From Nanobdellota archaeon (lineage in GTDB: Archaea; Nanobdellota; Nanobdellia; Parvarchaeales; Parvarchaeaceae): DNA of 51,851 bases. Below are positions 39,980 to 49,339 of this stretch, piece by piece. Location: assembly GCA_021836125.1 (NCBI GenBank), contig JAKBJF010000004.1, forward strand, positions 1 through 51,851. Direction: 5' to 3'. Position 1 is the stretch's first letter, and each line of letters opens with the position of its first letter. Made by a program: the position numbers and the translations under genes. The notes under the pieces are model-generated. The model was not told the origin of the DNA, searched no databases, and saw only the letters and a program-made list of their open reading frames with translations.

Positions 39980-42301
39980 ATGGAACTAAGGTTATTCCCT
40001 ATAGACATAGATTATGTCGTTATTGAGGAGAGGCCGGTTATCCGGATATTCGGTTTAACTGACAAAGGCGAAAAAAAGATCGTGTACGACGATTCCTTTA
40101 GACCTTACTGCTACATATCTGCGACAAAGGACAGGATAGAGTCAGCTGTAAAGCAGTTTCCATTCGTTAAGCAGATAGACGAAATTTCAAAGAAAAGACT
40201 GGGCAAAGACATCACAGTAAGCAGGGTTTTTACCGCACTACCAGAGGACGTACCAAAACTTAAGACGCTTGGCATGAACACGTACGATGCAGACATTCCA
40301 TTCTACAAGAGATATTTCTTGGACCACAACATCGGTACATTCACCGAATTGAAACTAGACATGGATGGCGATTATGTAAAAGAGATAACGGATGTTTCGA
40401 ACGGCAACCCGCCGCTTAAGGCGATAGCAATAGACATAGAGACGTTCTCCAAGAAAAATTTTCCAGATCCACGTGAAGACCCCATACTTGCAATATCGAT
40501 AGCAAATTACGGCGTGAAAAAGTGCATAACTTGGCTTGATGCTAAAGGGGACTCTATAGAAAGAGTAGCAGATGAGAGGGCTCTTCTGAAACGGTTTTCG
40601 GAATATGTATCTGAAAGTCATGCACAGGTTATAATAGGCTACAATTCAGACAGCTTTGATCTGCCTTACATAAATACCCGAGCAAGCGTTCTCGGAATCA
40701 AGCTGCTTTTTCAAGGTTTCGGTATAAAAGTCAAGGAAGGAAAGCGAAAAACATCAGAGATAAACGGGCTGATTCACATAGATGTTCTAGATTTTATACG
40801 CAACATTTATGCAGTATACAATCTGAAAACAGAAATGCTTACTCTGGATGCTGTAGCTCAGGAAATGTTGGGTGAAAAGAAGAAGTCCTTTGATTGGAAC
40901 AAGATAAGCGAAATCTTTTCGAACGCTGAACTAGCTACGAACTTGTGCGAATATTGTGCGCACGATTCTTACATTACTTATAAGATATATGAAAAGCTGT
41001 TTCCTTTGCTTTCAGAGTTAAACAGGCTTATCGGACAATCTCTTTCAGACGTTTCCAGAATGACTACGGGCGCTGCCGTGGAACACCTTATAATGAAAAA
41101 GGCAGTGGAAACCGGTGAGTTAATCCCGAATAGGCCGTCAGAATTTGAGGTGGGCGACAGATTAAGGCACGTAAACGAGGGCGCATTCGTGTATCAGCCA
41201 AAACCGGGCTTATATAAGGATGTTTCAGTGTTCGATTTTCGCAGCCTTTATCCAAGTATAATAGTTTCTTATAATATTTGTCCATCCACCATGGTACGCA
41301 CAGAAGGTAACATATCCTTTTTAGGTAAAGAAAAACGACAGGGCCTTATACCGTCTATACTGGATAATATACTGGTACTTAGGACTGATGCTAAAAAAAG
41401 GATGAAGGTGGACGATAGTCCGGCGCTAAAAGCAAGAGTTATGGTACTGAAGCTTATAGCGAACGGGTTTTATGGGTATCTTGGGTATTATAATGCGAGA
41501 TGGTACTGTTTCGAATGTGCCGGAGCAATAACGCGTTTCGGGCGAGAATATGTACACAAAGTTATAGATGAGGCTGAAAGCCACAAGTTCAACGTTATAT
41601 ACGCAGACACCGACAGCAGCTTTCTTGCGGGAGAAAGCGACTCTTTAAAGGTTGATGCCTTCTTAAAGAGCATAAATTCGAAGTTACCGTATCCAATGGA
41701 GTTAGAACTGCAGGGTATTTACCTTAGGGCAATTTTCGTTAGCGTAAAAGGCAGCGGCCAGGGTGCAAAGAAAAAGTATGCCATGGTCGATTCAAATGGA
41801 AACCTAATCGTAAAAGGATTTCAATCAGTACGAAGAGATTGGTCGGTGATTGCAAAGGAGACACAGACGACGGTGTTGCGAAAAATATTAATAGACGACG
41901 ACGTAAACGCAGCACTTAATTACGTAAGAGAAATAATATCAAATTTAAAATCGGGTAAAGTGCCTTTAGACAAGTTAGTAATACTCACACGATTGCACAA
42001 GGAACTTTCCAGTTACCAGCAGAAAGGCAGACACGTTTCGGCAGCATCGCGCAGCGGTGTAAAGTTCTCAAGCGGTGACACAATAAAATATATAATAGCA
42101 AAGGGCAAAGGAAAGGAACCTGTATCTGAAAGAGCGCTGCTTTATGATATAGCCGTAGAGAGCGGCACAAAATATGACTCTGAATATTACATAAAACAGC
42201 AGGTTTTACCTTCTGTATCTCAGATATTTTCAGTGCTTGGTTTCATGGATGAGGACATAGTAGGAGAAGGACAAAATTCTTTAAATAACTTCTTTGTCTA
42301 G
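39980..42301 (+). CDS. polB: DNA polymerase, family B
   Basis: A 773-residue archaeal PolB. Exonuclease motifs: AIDIETF (D152, E154), GYNSDSFDLPYI, and YCAHDSYITYK. Polymerase motifs: DFRSLYPSIIVSYN (A, near residue 420), KLIANGFYGYLGY (B) and YADTDSSF (C, near 541), then KGFQSVRRDW. The C-terminus carries a textbook PCNA-interaction box, QNSLNNFF. The ATG at 39980 is used; the adjoining TTG at 39977 is rejected. First gene of an apparent polB-map-fen-DUF357 operon, and it follows tRNA-His so closely that it may share its transcript. Confidence 0.96.
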   Translation: MELRLFPIDIDYVVIEERPVIRIFGLTDKGEKKIVYDDSFRPYCYISATKDRIESAVKQFPFVKQIDEISKKRLGKDITVSRVFTALPEDVPKLKTLGMNTYDADIPFYKRYFLDHNIGTFTELKLDMDGDYVKEITDVSNGNPPLKAIAIDIETFSKKNFPDPREDPILAISIANYGVKKCITWLDAKGDSIERVADERALLKRFSEYVSESHAQVIIGYNSDSFDLPYINTRASVLGIKLLFQGFGIKVKEGKRKTSEINGLIHIDVLDFIRNIYAVYNLKTEMLTLDAVAQEMLGEKKKSFDWNKISEIFSNAELATNLCEYCAHDSYITYKIYEKLFPLLSELNRLIGQSLSDVSRMTTGAAVEHLIMKKAVETGELIPNRPSEFEVGDRLRHVNEGAFVYQPKPGLYKDVSVFDFRSLYPSIIVSYNICPSTMVRTEGNISFLGKEKRQGLIPSILDNILVLRTDAKKRMKVDDSPALKARVMVLKLIANGFYGYLGYYNARWYCFECAGAITRFGREYVHKVIDEAESHKFNVIYADTDSSFLAGESDSLKVDAFLKSINSKLPYPMELELQGIYLRAIFVSVKGSGQGAKKKYAMVDSNGNLIVKGFQSVRRDWSVIAKETQTTVLRKILIDDDVNAALNYVREIISNLKSGKVPLDKLVILTRLHKELSSYQQKGRHVSAASRSGVKFSSGDTIKYIIAKGKGKEPVSERALLYDIAVESGTKYDSEYYIKQQVLPSVSQIFSVLGFMDEDIVGEGQNSLNNFFV
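42272..42295 (+). other. PIP box of PolB
   Basis: Codons for Q-N-S-L-N-N-F-F, matching the QxxLxxFF sliding-clamp binding consensus, placed four codons before the end as in other replicative polymerases. Confidence 0.85.
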
Positions 42302-42311
42302 CACTATAATC

Positions 42312-43202
42312 ATGGAAAAAAGCGAAAAGGAAAAATGGATACTGGCTGGCAAAATAGGCAAAGAGGCTCGGGATTTTGGCGTATCTTTAGCCGAACCAGG
42401 TGCAAAACTTCTTGATATAGCGCTAGCAATAGAGAAAAAAATATCCGATGCTGGTGCAAAGCCTGCCTTTCCGCCTAATTTGTCCCTAAATTATTTTGCA
42501 GCACATTACACTCCAAAATTCAAGGACGCCACCGAACTTAAAAAAGGAGACCTTCTCAAGATAGACGTAGGTGCGAGTGTTGACGGTTATCTTTCAGATA
42601 CCGCCGCGACCGTGTTAGTCGGAGGCGGAGAGAACAAGGTATTAGACGCGGCCAAGGAAGCGCTCAGTAATGCTATAAAGAAAGTTAAGCCAGGTATCAG
42701 GATAGACGAAATAAGCAAAACGATAGAAGAGGCCATAAGAGGCAAAGGCTGCAATCCGATAGTGAATCTAGGAGGGCACGGGATTGAAAGATATTCCATA
42801 CACGAGGCCGATTTCATACCGAATATCAGGGGAAATAGCAGTCACATGATAAAAAAAGAAGGGGCATTTGCCATAGAACCGTTCGCAACCGATGGAGGAG
42901 GTTACGTTGTCGATAGCCCAGAGGTACAAATACTTATGTTAGTAGAAACTAAGCCGGTTAGAAGCCAACTTGGAAGACAGATACTTGACTTTATAGCTTC
43001 AGAATATAACACGCTTCCGTTTGCGAAAAGATGGATACTCGAAAAGTTTGGTATTATGGCAGAACTAGAACTAAAACCACTGGTAAGTTCCGGCGCGCTT
43101 TATGAATTTAACGTGTTAAAAGAACAGCAGAATGGTAACGTCGCACAGTTTGAACACACACTGCTCATTGATGGTAATGAGGTGACAGTAACAACAGAAT
43201 AG
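42312..43202 (+). CDS. map: Methionine aminopeptidase, type II
   Basis: The 296 residues (from the ATG at 42312; an in-frame TTG at 42294 overlaps polB and is unlikely) contain the pita-bread metal ligands: KIDVGASVDGYLSDTAATV (two Asp), GGHGIERYSIHE (His), FAIEPFATDGGG (Glu) and QFEHTLLI (Glu). The insertion before the last ligand marks the type II (archaeal/eukaryotic) form. It removes initiator methionine. It is 10 nt after polB and 1 nt before fen. Confidence 0.95.
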   Translation: MEKSEKEKWILAGKIGKEARDFGVSLAEPGAKLLDIALAIEKKISDAGAKPAFPPNLSLNYFAAHYTPKFKDATELKKGDLLKIDVGASVDGYLSDTAATVLVGGGENKVLDAAKEALSNAIKKVKPGIRIDEISKTIEEAIRGKGCNPIVNLGGHGIERYSIHEADFIPNIRGNSSHMIKKEGAFAIEPFATDGGGYVVDSPEVQILMLVETKPVRSQLGRQILDFIASEYNTLPFAKRWILEKFGIMAELELKPLVSSGALYEFNVLKEQQNGNVAQFEHTLLIDGNEVTVTTE

Positions 43203-43203
43203 T

Positions 43204-44199
43204 ATGGGTGTAAAGCTTCAGGGACTCGCTTCGCCTAGGAAAATAAACGTTAATGATTTATCTGGCAGAGTAATAGCGATAGACGCTTTCAATTGGATAT
43301 ATCAGTTTCTCACTACAATAAGGTTGGCCGACGGGTCTCCTTTGTCCGACAAGAACGGAAAAGTGACCAGTCACTTGAATGGTATATTTTATAGGTCAAT
43401 GAACCTTTTGAGTGCCAATGTAGTACCATGGTTCATATTCGATGGAAGTTATCCAAAATTCAAACAAAATACTAATCTGGAAAGACAAAAAGCAAAAGAG
43501 CACGCCGCAAAACTTGCAGAGGAAGCGGAGACAGAAGAAGAGCGTGCGATGTACCTTAAACGTACAGTAAAAGTAGATGATTACATAATATCCTCGTCTA
43601 AAGAACTCCTATCACTATTAGGGATCCCCATATATCAAGCTCCTGCGGAAGGTGAGGCACAGGCTGCCGGATTAAACAAGGATAACATAGCTTATGCCGT
43701 CGCTTCACAAGATTATGATACGATACTTTTCGGCGGAGAAAGAATAGTAAGGAATCTTAGTATAACCAATAAAAAGAAACTGGCAGGAAAAGGCGTAACC
43801 GTAACTGTAAGTCCAGAGATGATAGAGTCTAGAAACATATTCTCGTCTTTAAACATCAATCGCGAGCAGCTGATAACCCTGGCTCTTCTCATAGGAACGG
43901 ACTATAATTCCGGAGTTAAGGGAATAGGACCCAAAAAAGGGCTCGCTTTGGTAAAAAAAGACCCAGTAGAAAAAATACTTAAGAGTTACGATTTCGATGC
44001 AGAATATCCGATAAGCGAAATATTCGAGTATTTCATGAACCCTGTTGTCGATAAAGTTAGCGAAAAGCCGGTTATTAAGTCCGTCTCAAAGGATAAACTA
44101 ATAGGATTTATGTGCGATGATCACTCGTTCGGCAGCGATAGGATACTGTCGTATTTAGAAAAAATTAATAAATCAGACAATCTTTTAACAGACTATTAG
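43204..44199 (+). CDS. fen: Flap endonuclease 1
   Basis: A 331-residue FEN1 with N-terminal and internal nuclease regions: MGVKLQGL, IAIDAFNWIYQFL (D27), FDGSYPKFK (D80), APAEGEAQAA (E149, E151), VASQDYDTILFGG and the helix-two-turn-helix LIGTDYNSGVKGIGPKKGL. It cleaves 5' flaps during Okazaki-fragment maturation and repair. The usual C-terminal PCNA-interaction box (QxxLxxFF) is missing: the protein ends in ..YLEKINKSDNLLTDY. It is in an operon with PolB, which does have such a box. Confidence 0.94.
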   Translation: MGVKLQGLASPRKINVNDLSGRVIAIDAFNWIYQFLTTIRLADGSPLSDKNGKVTSHLNGIFYRSMNLLSANVVPWFIFDGSYPKFKQNTNLERQKAKEHAAKLAEEAETEEERAMYLKRTVKVDDYIISSSKELLSLLGIPIYQAPAEGEAQAAGLNKDNIAYAVASQDYDTILFGGERIVRNLSITNKKKLAGKGVTVTVSPEMIESRNIFSSLNINREQLITLALLIGTDYNSGVKGIGPKKGLALVKKDPVEKILKSYDFDAEYPISEIFEYFMNPVVDKVSEKPVIKSVSKDKLIGFMCDDHSFGSDRILSYLEKINKSDNLLTDY

Positions 44200-44201
44200 C
44201 T

Positions 44202-44480
44202 ATGGAAACCGACGACTTGCGCGAAAGATACTTAAAACAGAAGGATAAGATGTCCAGAGTAATCTCGGAACTTCAAGTGCTTAGCAATTCGAACGAATCA
44301 AACGATTTCCTTAGTATGGCAAACAATTATTTCAACGATGCGGCTTACTTTGAATCTGCTAACAACTTCATACTTGCTTTTGAAGCGATTGTTATCAGCT
44401 GGGCTTACGTCGATGCCGGTATAAAAGCTGGTTTTTTTACCGTCCCAGAAGAGTTAAAAAACTACTTTACTACAGAATAG
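44202..44480 (+). CDS. DUF357 family protein
   Basis: A 92-residue helical protein of the archaeal DUF357 family, recognised by LRERYLKQKDKM and the C-terminal helix SANNFILAFEAIVISWAYVDAGIKAGFF. Function unknown. It starts 2 nt after the fen stop, so it is the last gene of the polB-map-fen operon. Confidence 0.85.
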   Translation: METDDLRERYLKQKDKMSRVISELQVLSNSNESNDFLSMANNYFNDAAYFESANNFILAFEAIVISWAYVDAGIKAGFFTVPEELKNYFTTE

Positions 44481-44521
44481 TAATATTTATATACTATAAC
44501 ACTGCTAAAGAATAGTGTACG

Positions 44522-45724
44522 ATGGAACAAAGAGAACGTGTATCAGCTGCAGTCGTGCTTATAATCTTTCTTATAGGAGCTATAATCGCTTATCTTATAA
44601 TAATACCGCCTCCGACAAGCTACAGCTTGGTGTTTGGTAATTTCTCTTCGAGTAGTTCCAGCGGATCACATACTCCTCCACCGGTTCAACAACCAGGGTT
44701 TTTCTATAATCTTACTTCTTACGTGGGAGGTAATCCAATAAGCGAGAATCTTACGTATCCGGTCGGCACATTCGGCGTGTTTTATAACGAAGCTAACTCA
44801 ACTTTATCGACGCAGGGCTCTTTTAGCCTGACATCATCTTTGATAGGCTCTGCATCTTACAACGTAGGTGTAAATACCAATACGCAGGATACGTATTTTC
44901 TTGTAATGAACATAAGCTCTGTATCAGGTCCGCCTATTCTAAAGGTCGCTCTCAATGGTAATTATTTCTACCAGGAAGCTCCTTCGTCAGGCGTAGTCGT
45001 GCTTAAGATGCCGCAAGCTAACAGTGGGAAGAACACGATATCAATCTATAACGATTTAAACGGCTTTGCTTTTAGTCAGTCGATAGACTTTAACAGCATA
45101 TCTGTAATACAGGAATCGCCTAACAATGTGTCGAGTGTGAATCAGGTTGTAATACCGACTTTTGATGGATTAGGCAACTTTTATGTACAATACACCCCGA
45201 TAGGAACGGGAAACCTGAATGTTGGCCTTAACGGCTATACTTTGTCTGCTGCTGGTCAGAGCAACGGCACTCCAATGACAATACGCGTCCCGCCATCTGT
45301 GATAGACCAGATGATACCTACCGGCAGTTCACCTATACTCCCTATGAATTTTGAGTTAGGATTCATCGTATCTCCGAATAGCAGATATGAAATAGCAAAT
45401 GCTGCAATGGTATATCAGACGCCATATCTTGCACAGAACAATTTAACGATCCCTTACACCGTTCAAGTCTCCAACTCAGACTATGTTCTTACGCTGTACG
45501 TTAACAGTATAATAAAATCAGGTAACATAGACTTTACGGTTTATCCGTCTGGCGCTACATTTAACATGTCCTCCAGCAAATTAACCACCGGAGAGAATGT
45601 CCTTGTGCTTCCCTACAGCGATTTCGCAGGTTCCCAATCAGGGAACAGCTACACAGGTACTATAACTATGACTTCCGACGGCCTTGTAATACCAGAATAT
45701 ATCTCATTAAGATCGACACCTTAA
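44522..45724 (+). CDS. Exported protein with N-terminal membrane anchor, first of a five-gene array
   Basis: A 400-residue protein. A short basic tail (MEQRERVS) and one membrane helix (residues 9-29) precede a Pro-rich and Ser-rich stalk (residues ~30-60). The extracellular part is beta-rich, with many Asn, Ser and Thr and no obvious cysteine pairs. Segments such as GPPILKVALNGNYFYQEAP resemble jelly-roll or Ig-like sandwiches. No family recognised. A TATA box (TTTATATAC, about 44487-44495) precedes it. It opens the surface-protein array that runs to 50221. Confidence 0.78.
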   Translation: MEQRERVSAAVVLIIFLIGAIIAYLIIIPPPTSYSLVFGNFSSSSSSGSHTPPPVQQPGFFYNLTSYVGGNPISENLTYPVGTFGVFYNEANSTLSTQGSFSLTSSLIGSASYNVGVNTNTQDTYFLVMNISSVSGPPILKVALNGNYFYQEAPSSGVVVLKMPQANSGKNTISIYNDLNGFAFSQSIDFNSISVIQESPNNVSSVNQVVIPTFDGLGNFYVQYTPIGTGNLNVGLNGYTLSAAGQSNGTPMTIRVPPSVIDQMIPTGSSPILPMNFELGFIVSPNSRYEIANAAMVYQTPYLAQNNLTIPYTVQVSNSDYVLTLYVNSIIKSGNIDFTVYPSGATFNMSSSKLTTGENVLVLPYSDFAGSQSGNSYTGTITMTSDGLVIPEYISLRSTP

Positions 45725-45787
45725 TTTCCAATTAAAGGCCAATATTTTCAGCGATAGAGTTTTAAACGGGCATTGTGTTTTGATATT

Positions 45788-47356
45788 ATGGCTATCATTA
45801 ACGGTCCAAAGGCAAATCCGCCACCACAAGGACCCGGCTGGAAATGGAATAATGCTCTTAATGCATGGATAAATCCAAGACTTAACATGGCATTCTCACA
45901 AGGAGGATATTTGACTATAAAGGATTTGTATAACAAACAAGCGCAGGTTCAGACCCCAACACCACCGCCCCCCCCCCCCCCCCCCCCCCCCGCTGCGACT
46001 CCCGGACCATCTCCTTCAAACACGCAAAAAGTGGAGCTGAAAGCGGAAAAACAGGAAGCAAATGCGATGACCGAATTCTTCAAAGCTTTGTCAGGCGGTA
46101 AAAAAGCGAAAGAAAAAATAGGCAAACGTCATTGGCTTGTCATAATAATGATTCTGATATTTATAGGACTTATAGGAGCGTTCTTCTATTCCCTGTCGTC
46201 GAGTCACTCCGGTATATTCTCTTATCAGGCAGAGTTTTATTATAGCCCATATTTATCGGCCATAGGAAGTTTCCTGACACCCATAACTTCGCTGACATCG
46301 GAGGCATCGTGCGTTTTAGGGGGTTTTAGCGGAGGATCGAATTTTTACAACTGCTTTTATACTTCCACAAAACCGGTAGTCCACAATAACGCGACGTTCA
46401 CGTCCTTTGTAAGCATATCGACACCGGCACAGACACAACAGCTTATATTAAACACGATTTCGGGCATTACGCCCCAAAGTGATCCGCAGTATGTGTATTA
46501 TACAATAAGGAACGTAGGCAACACAGAACTTGGGCCGAACTCTCCAAATAAACTTCTTGTAAGTTTGTCGTGCTCAGGAACGACGCAACCGAGCGTTTGC
46601 AGTAACTATACAGAACCATCTTCCTCTCAGAATTCCCCGCTTTTCACTCCACAACCATTCCAGACTTTATTTCCAGGACAGCAGTTTACTAATTCTACAA
46701 ATCTCGCAGTATATTGTCCATCTGTAAAGAGTATGAGACCTCCAGCGCCGATTCAGGTTAACATAGTTTCGACAGTAACGAATTATCCTTCCGCTACGGT
46801 ATTTCCTATAGTCTTTGTGAACAAACAGTACGTTAAGACACTAGTTTCCTCACAGCAGTCATTCTACGCGCAGCAGCCGTCAGAGGACTTCGTGAGCCCG
46901 GGTCCTGTAGAAATAGTAGCTAACTATCAGGGACAAATGCCGATACTGAATTCGACAAAGCTTATACCAATAACCATACAAATGACAAATTCAGGTCAGG
47001 GGAACGCGGCGATAAATTCGTTCGATGTTTTCTTCAATAGTACAGACTTTTCAGCCTCTTCGCTCATTGTCGGAGGTTACACTATAAATACAGCCGGCGA
47101 CTGCAAACCAGCGACCGCCAGTACTATTTTAAGTTTCGACCTGCCAGGAACAGGATACATGGACTGTAAAGTGCCTTCAAGCTACTTCAAGGCAGGTATA
47201 AACACTGTGATCAACCTTAACCTCAATATGGTCAATTTCAATTCAAACTTCCATTTCGATACGCTGCCAATAATACTCTATACAAACTATAACTACTCAC
47301 AGTCACAGGCGGATACGCTCAATATAGCTAATTATACGCAGGGTTGTACGAGTTGA
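45788..47356 (+). CDS. Type II membrane protein with poly-proline tract encoded by 24 consecutive C
   Basis: The ATG at 45788 gives 522 residues (a TTG at 45773 is less likely). The cytoplasmic N-terminus has a small aromatic module (GPGWKWNNALNAWINPRL, MAFSQGGYLTIKDLYNK), then a proline run, then a charged linker (KVELKAEKQEANAM). One membrane helix (HWLVIIMILIFIGLIGAFF, about residues 114-136) leads to an extracellular domain of ~385 residues with scattered cysteines and sequons. The proline run is coded by a homopolymer whose length change by one base would stop translation before the membrane helix, so the gene may be phase variable. Function unknown. Confidence 0.82.
   Translation: MAIINGPKANPPPQGPGWKWNNALNAWINPRLNMAFSQGGYLTIKDLYNKQAQVQTPTPPPPPPPPPPAATPGPSPSNTQKVELKAEKQEANAMTEFFKALSGGKKAKEKIGKRHWLVIIMILIFIGLIGAFFYSLSSSHSGIFSYQAEFYYSPYLSAIGSFLTPITSLTSEASCVLGGFSGGSNFYNCFYTSTKPVVHNNATFTSFVSISTPAQTQQLILNTISGITPQSDPQYVYYTIRNVGNTELGPNSPNKLLVSLSCSGTTQPSVCSNYTEPSSSQNSPLFTPQPFQTLFPGQQFTNSTNLAVYCPSVKSMRPPAPIQVNIVSTVTNYPSATVFPIVFVNKQYVKTLVSSQQSFYAQQPSEDFVSPGPVEIVANYQGQMPILNSTKLIPITIQMTNSGQGNAAINSFDVFFNSTDFSASSLIVGGYTINTAGDCKPATASTILSFDLPGTGYMDCKVPSSYFKAGINTVINLNLNMVNFNSNFHFDTLPIILYTNYNYSQSQADTLNIANYTQGCTS
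45968..45991 (+). repeat. Homopolymeric tract of 24 C
   Basis: Directly visible run of 24 C, in frame as eight Pro codons. One extra C leads to a TAA after about 36 codons; one fewer leads to a TGA after about 16 codons. Both stops come before the membrane helix. The opposite strand is a run of 24 G, prone to slippage and quadruplex formation. Length may be affected by sequencing or assembly error. Confidence 0.9.
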
Positions 47357-47357
47357 T

Positions 47358-48290
47358 ATGGAAAAACTTAATAAAAAAGGACAGAATGCACTTTTGGTAC
47401 TTATAGTGATAGGAGTCTTTATAGTCGTGATATTCTTCGTGCTTCCATCGTTTTTGAACGCAGGATCTAGCAGATACAATGGTCCCCTTTCACAGGGAGT
47501 AATAGTGTCGGCCGTAGATATACCTTCACAAGTATCAGCAGGCTCCACATTTGTAGCGACATTCAGTATATCAAACAATCTTAACGGCAATAATGCAAAC
47601 AACGTTCTTTTTTGCCTGGACGATTTGGGGCTCGTCGCCAATACTTCAAATACATGCCTAAGCATACTTAGTTTAGCGTCAGGGTCCACGTTACCAGAAA
47701 AATTCTTCTTAAAGGCGCCTTCAGCCAGCCAGTATGGAAACATACCGTATGCTCAGTATATAGGTTATTACCTTACGTTCTCCTATTCGACAGGTGCACA
47801 GCAATCTGTTGAATTTGCATCTTCTTCTTCGACTAGTTATCCCGCACCATCCCTGTCTTCATCGGGTCAAACAGCAGGTCCTTTGGAGATAAGCAGTACT
47901 ACACAATCCCAACCAGTATTATATGGGAGCGGCGGACAGCTTGCCGATGGCCAATTCATAGTGAGCCTGAATGACATAGGAAATGGAATAATATTAGGAA
48001 ACGCAACGGTTTATATAACAATAGAAAAAGCGATAGTAAACTTTGTAAACGTTCCTACGGAATTTAAACTCGTAAACTCAACATCGCTCACGGATACTTA
48101 TTCCATAAACCAGACCGTAGGCGCAAATACAGCACAATTACCAGCTTTAACCTTTACGCTCAATAACACGGAATACAATTATCTAACTTCAAACAGCATA
48201 CCATATGTTAGCTCTCAGATACAAATGTCAGTGAGTTATACATATGAAGAGGATGGATTTTACCCAGTATCGTTCGATACTCAACCTTGA
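47358..48290 (+). CDS. Exported protein with N-terminal membrane anchor (array member 3)
   Basis: A 310-residue protein with a short basic tail (MEKLNKKGQ) and a single helix (NALLVLIVIGVFIVVIFFVL), then a beta-rich extracellular part in which AVDIPSQVSAGSTFVATFSISNN looks like a CARDB/Ig-like domain. KKGQNALL recalls a class III cleavage site, but the +5 position is Leu, not Glu, so processing is doubtful. It follows the poly-C gene after 1 nt and is surely co-transcribed. Confidence 0.78.
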   Translation: MEKLNKKGQNALLVLIVIGVFIVVIFFVLPSFLNAGSSRYNGPLSQGVIVSAVDIPSQVSAGSTFVATFSISNNLNGNNANNVLFCLDDLGLVANTSNTCLSILSLASGSTLPEKFFLKAPSASQYGNIPYAQYIGYYLTFSYSTGAQQSVEFASSSSTSYPAPSLSSSGQTAGPLEISSTTQSQPVLYGSGGQLADGQFIVSLNDIGNGIILGNATVYITIEKAIVNFVNVPTEFKLVNSTSLTDTYSINQTVGANTAQLPALTFTLNNTEYNYLTSNSIPYVSSQIQMSVSYTYEEDGFYPVSFDTQP

Positions 48291-48329
48291 ATTGTCAACT
48301 TTAAATAGTCGTATTCCCAATAATTAATT

Positions 48330-49304
48330 ATGTCCAATAAAATAGCTGCAAACAGCGGAATGGTATTGGTTCTGATCCTTGTATTAATCATTGCTGTAGC
48401 TTTCCTTTATTTATCACCAAACTTATCTAATTTGATTCCAGGTAGTGGAGGTCCTGGCGGAAGCGGTAATCCCGGGGAATTCAGCGTTTTACCGTCAATA
48501 CAGTCCTCTTCAGTGTTAGCTGGAAGGTCAACACAAATGGTCCTTACTTACTTCAATCCATATTCCGAAGCGATGAACATGGTCGCCGTCGTTAATGTAA
48601 GTCAGGTGAACTCGATATCGGTCTCGCCTAGCACAGTTTCATTATCGCTTCCAAAAGACATGCAGAGCGTAGCGACAGTCGCGTTTAACACAACGTGTCT
48701 CAATGCTCCGGCAAATTCTAATTCAGTGTTTTCATTCCTCGTTTCAGGGTTTTCGCAGACAATAACTAGCTCCATAGTGACGTATCCGACAGGCACGGCT
48801 TCAGATCTTATCCCTAACTCAGCTACAGGCTTTTCAAACCAGGAACTGATGTCCTTATCTGCTTCGCCTATACAAATAGTAACTGGCGTGTCCCAAAATC
48901 AACAGCAAACATCTCCAAATACGCTCAATATCCTTGTTTCGCCAAATTTACCAGTAGGCGCGACGACTAAAGAGCCAACCACCTCAAGCGGATTCTCTCC
49001 AAGTGCAGCCAATAACCAGTTGTCTTCACTCGAAGTGTCTCTGAGCAACAGCAGCGGACAAATAAGCAGCGCGTTTCTGCAGTATAACGGTCAGAACATT
49101 AATCTTGTAGCTTCAACTTCGAACCCATCCGTGTTACAATACACTCTAAATAACGTGCAACTATCATTATTGCCTAATTCAGGATTAGCACTGGTTGTAA
49201 CCGCAAAGAACATAGGCGGTGTAACGTCGGAGAACATAGTAAATGTGACAACCACTTATAACTATTTCTTCTCGGAATTAGGCCCTTCGATAAGCTGTCA
49301 ATAA
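48330..49304 (+). CDS. Exported protein with N-terminal membrane anchor (array member 4)
   Basis: A 324-residue protein. The helix MVLVLILVLIIAVAFLYL (residues 11-28) is followed by a Gly-rich linker (GSGGPGGSGNPG) and two or more Ig-like sandwiches (SVLAGRSTQMVLTYFNPYSEAMNM; QVNSISVSPSTVSLSL). It has its own TATA box (CTTTAAATAG, near 48299-48308) about 27 nt before the ATG, so it can be expressed apart from the poly-C gene. No family recognised. Confidence 0.78.
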   Translation: MSNKIAANSGMVLVLILVLIIAVAFLYLSPNLSNLIPGSGGPGGSGNPGEFSVLPSIQSSSVLAGRSTQMVLTYFNPYSEAMNMVAVVNVSQVNSISVSPSTVSLSLPKDMQSVATVAFNTTCLNAPANSNSVFSFLVSGFSQTITSSIVTYPTGTASDLIPNSATGFSNQELMSLSASPIQIVTGVSQNQQQTSPNTLNILVSPNLPVGATTKEPTTSSGFSPSAANNQLSSLEVSLSNSSGQISSAFLQYNGQNINLVASTSNPSVLQYTLNNVQLSLLPNSGLALVVTAKNIGGVTSENIVNVTTTYNYFFSELGPSISCQ

Positions 49305-49339
49305 GAAACTATTAATTCTATACTAGTGCATCTTATTAT

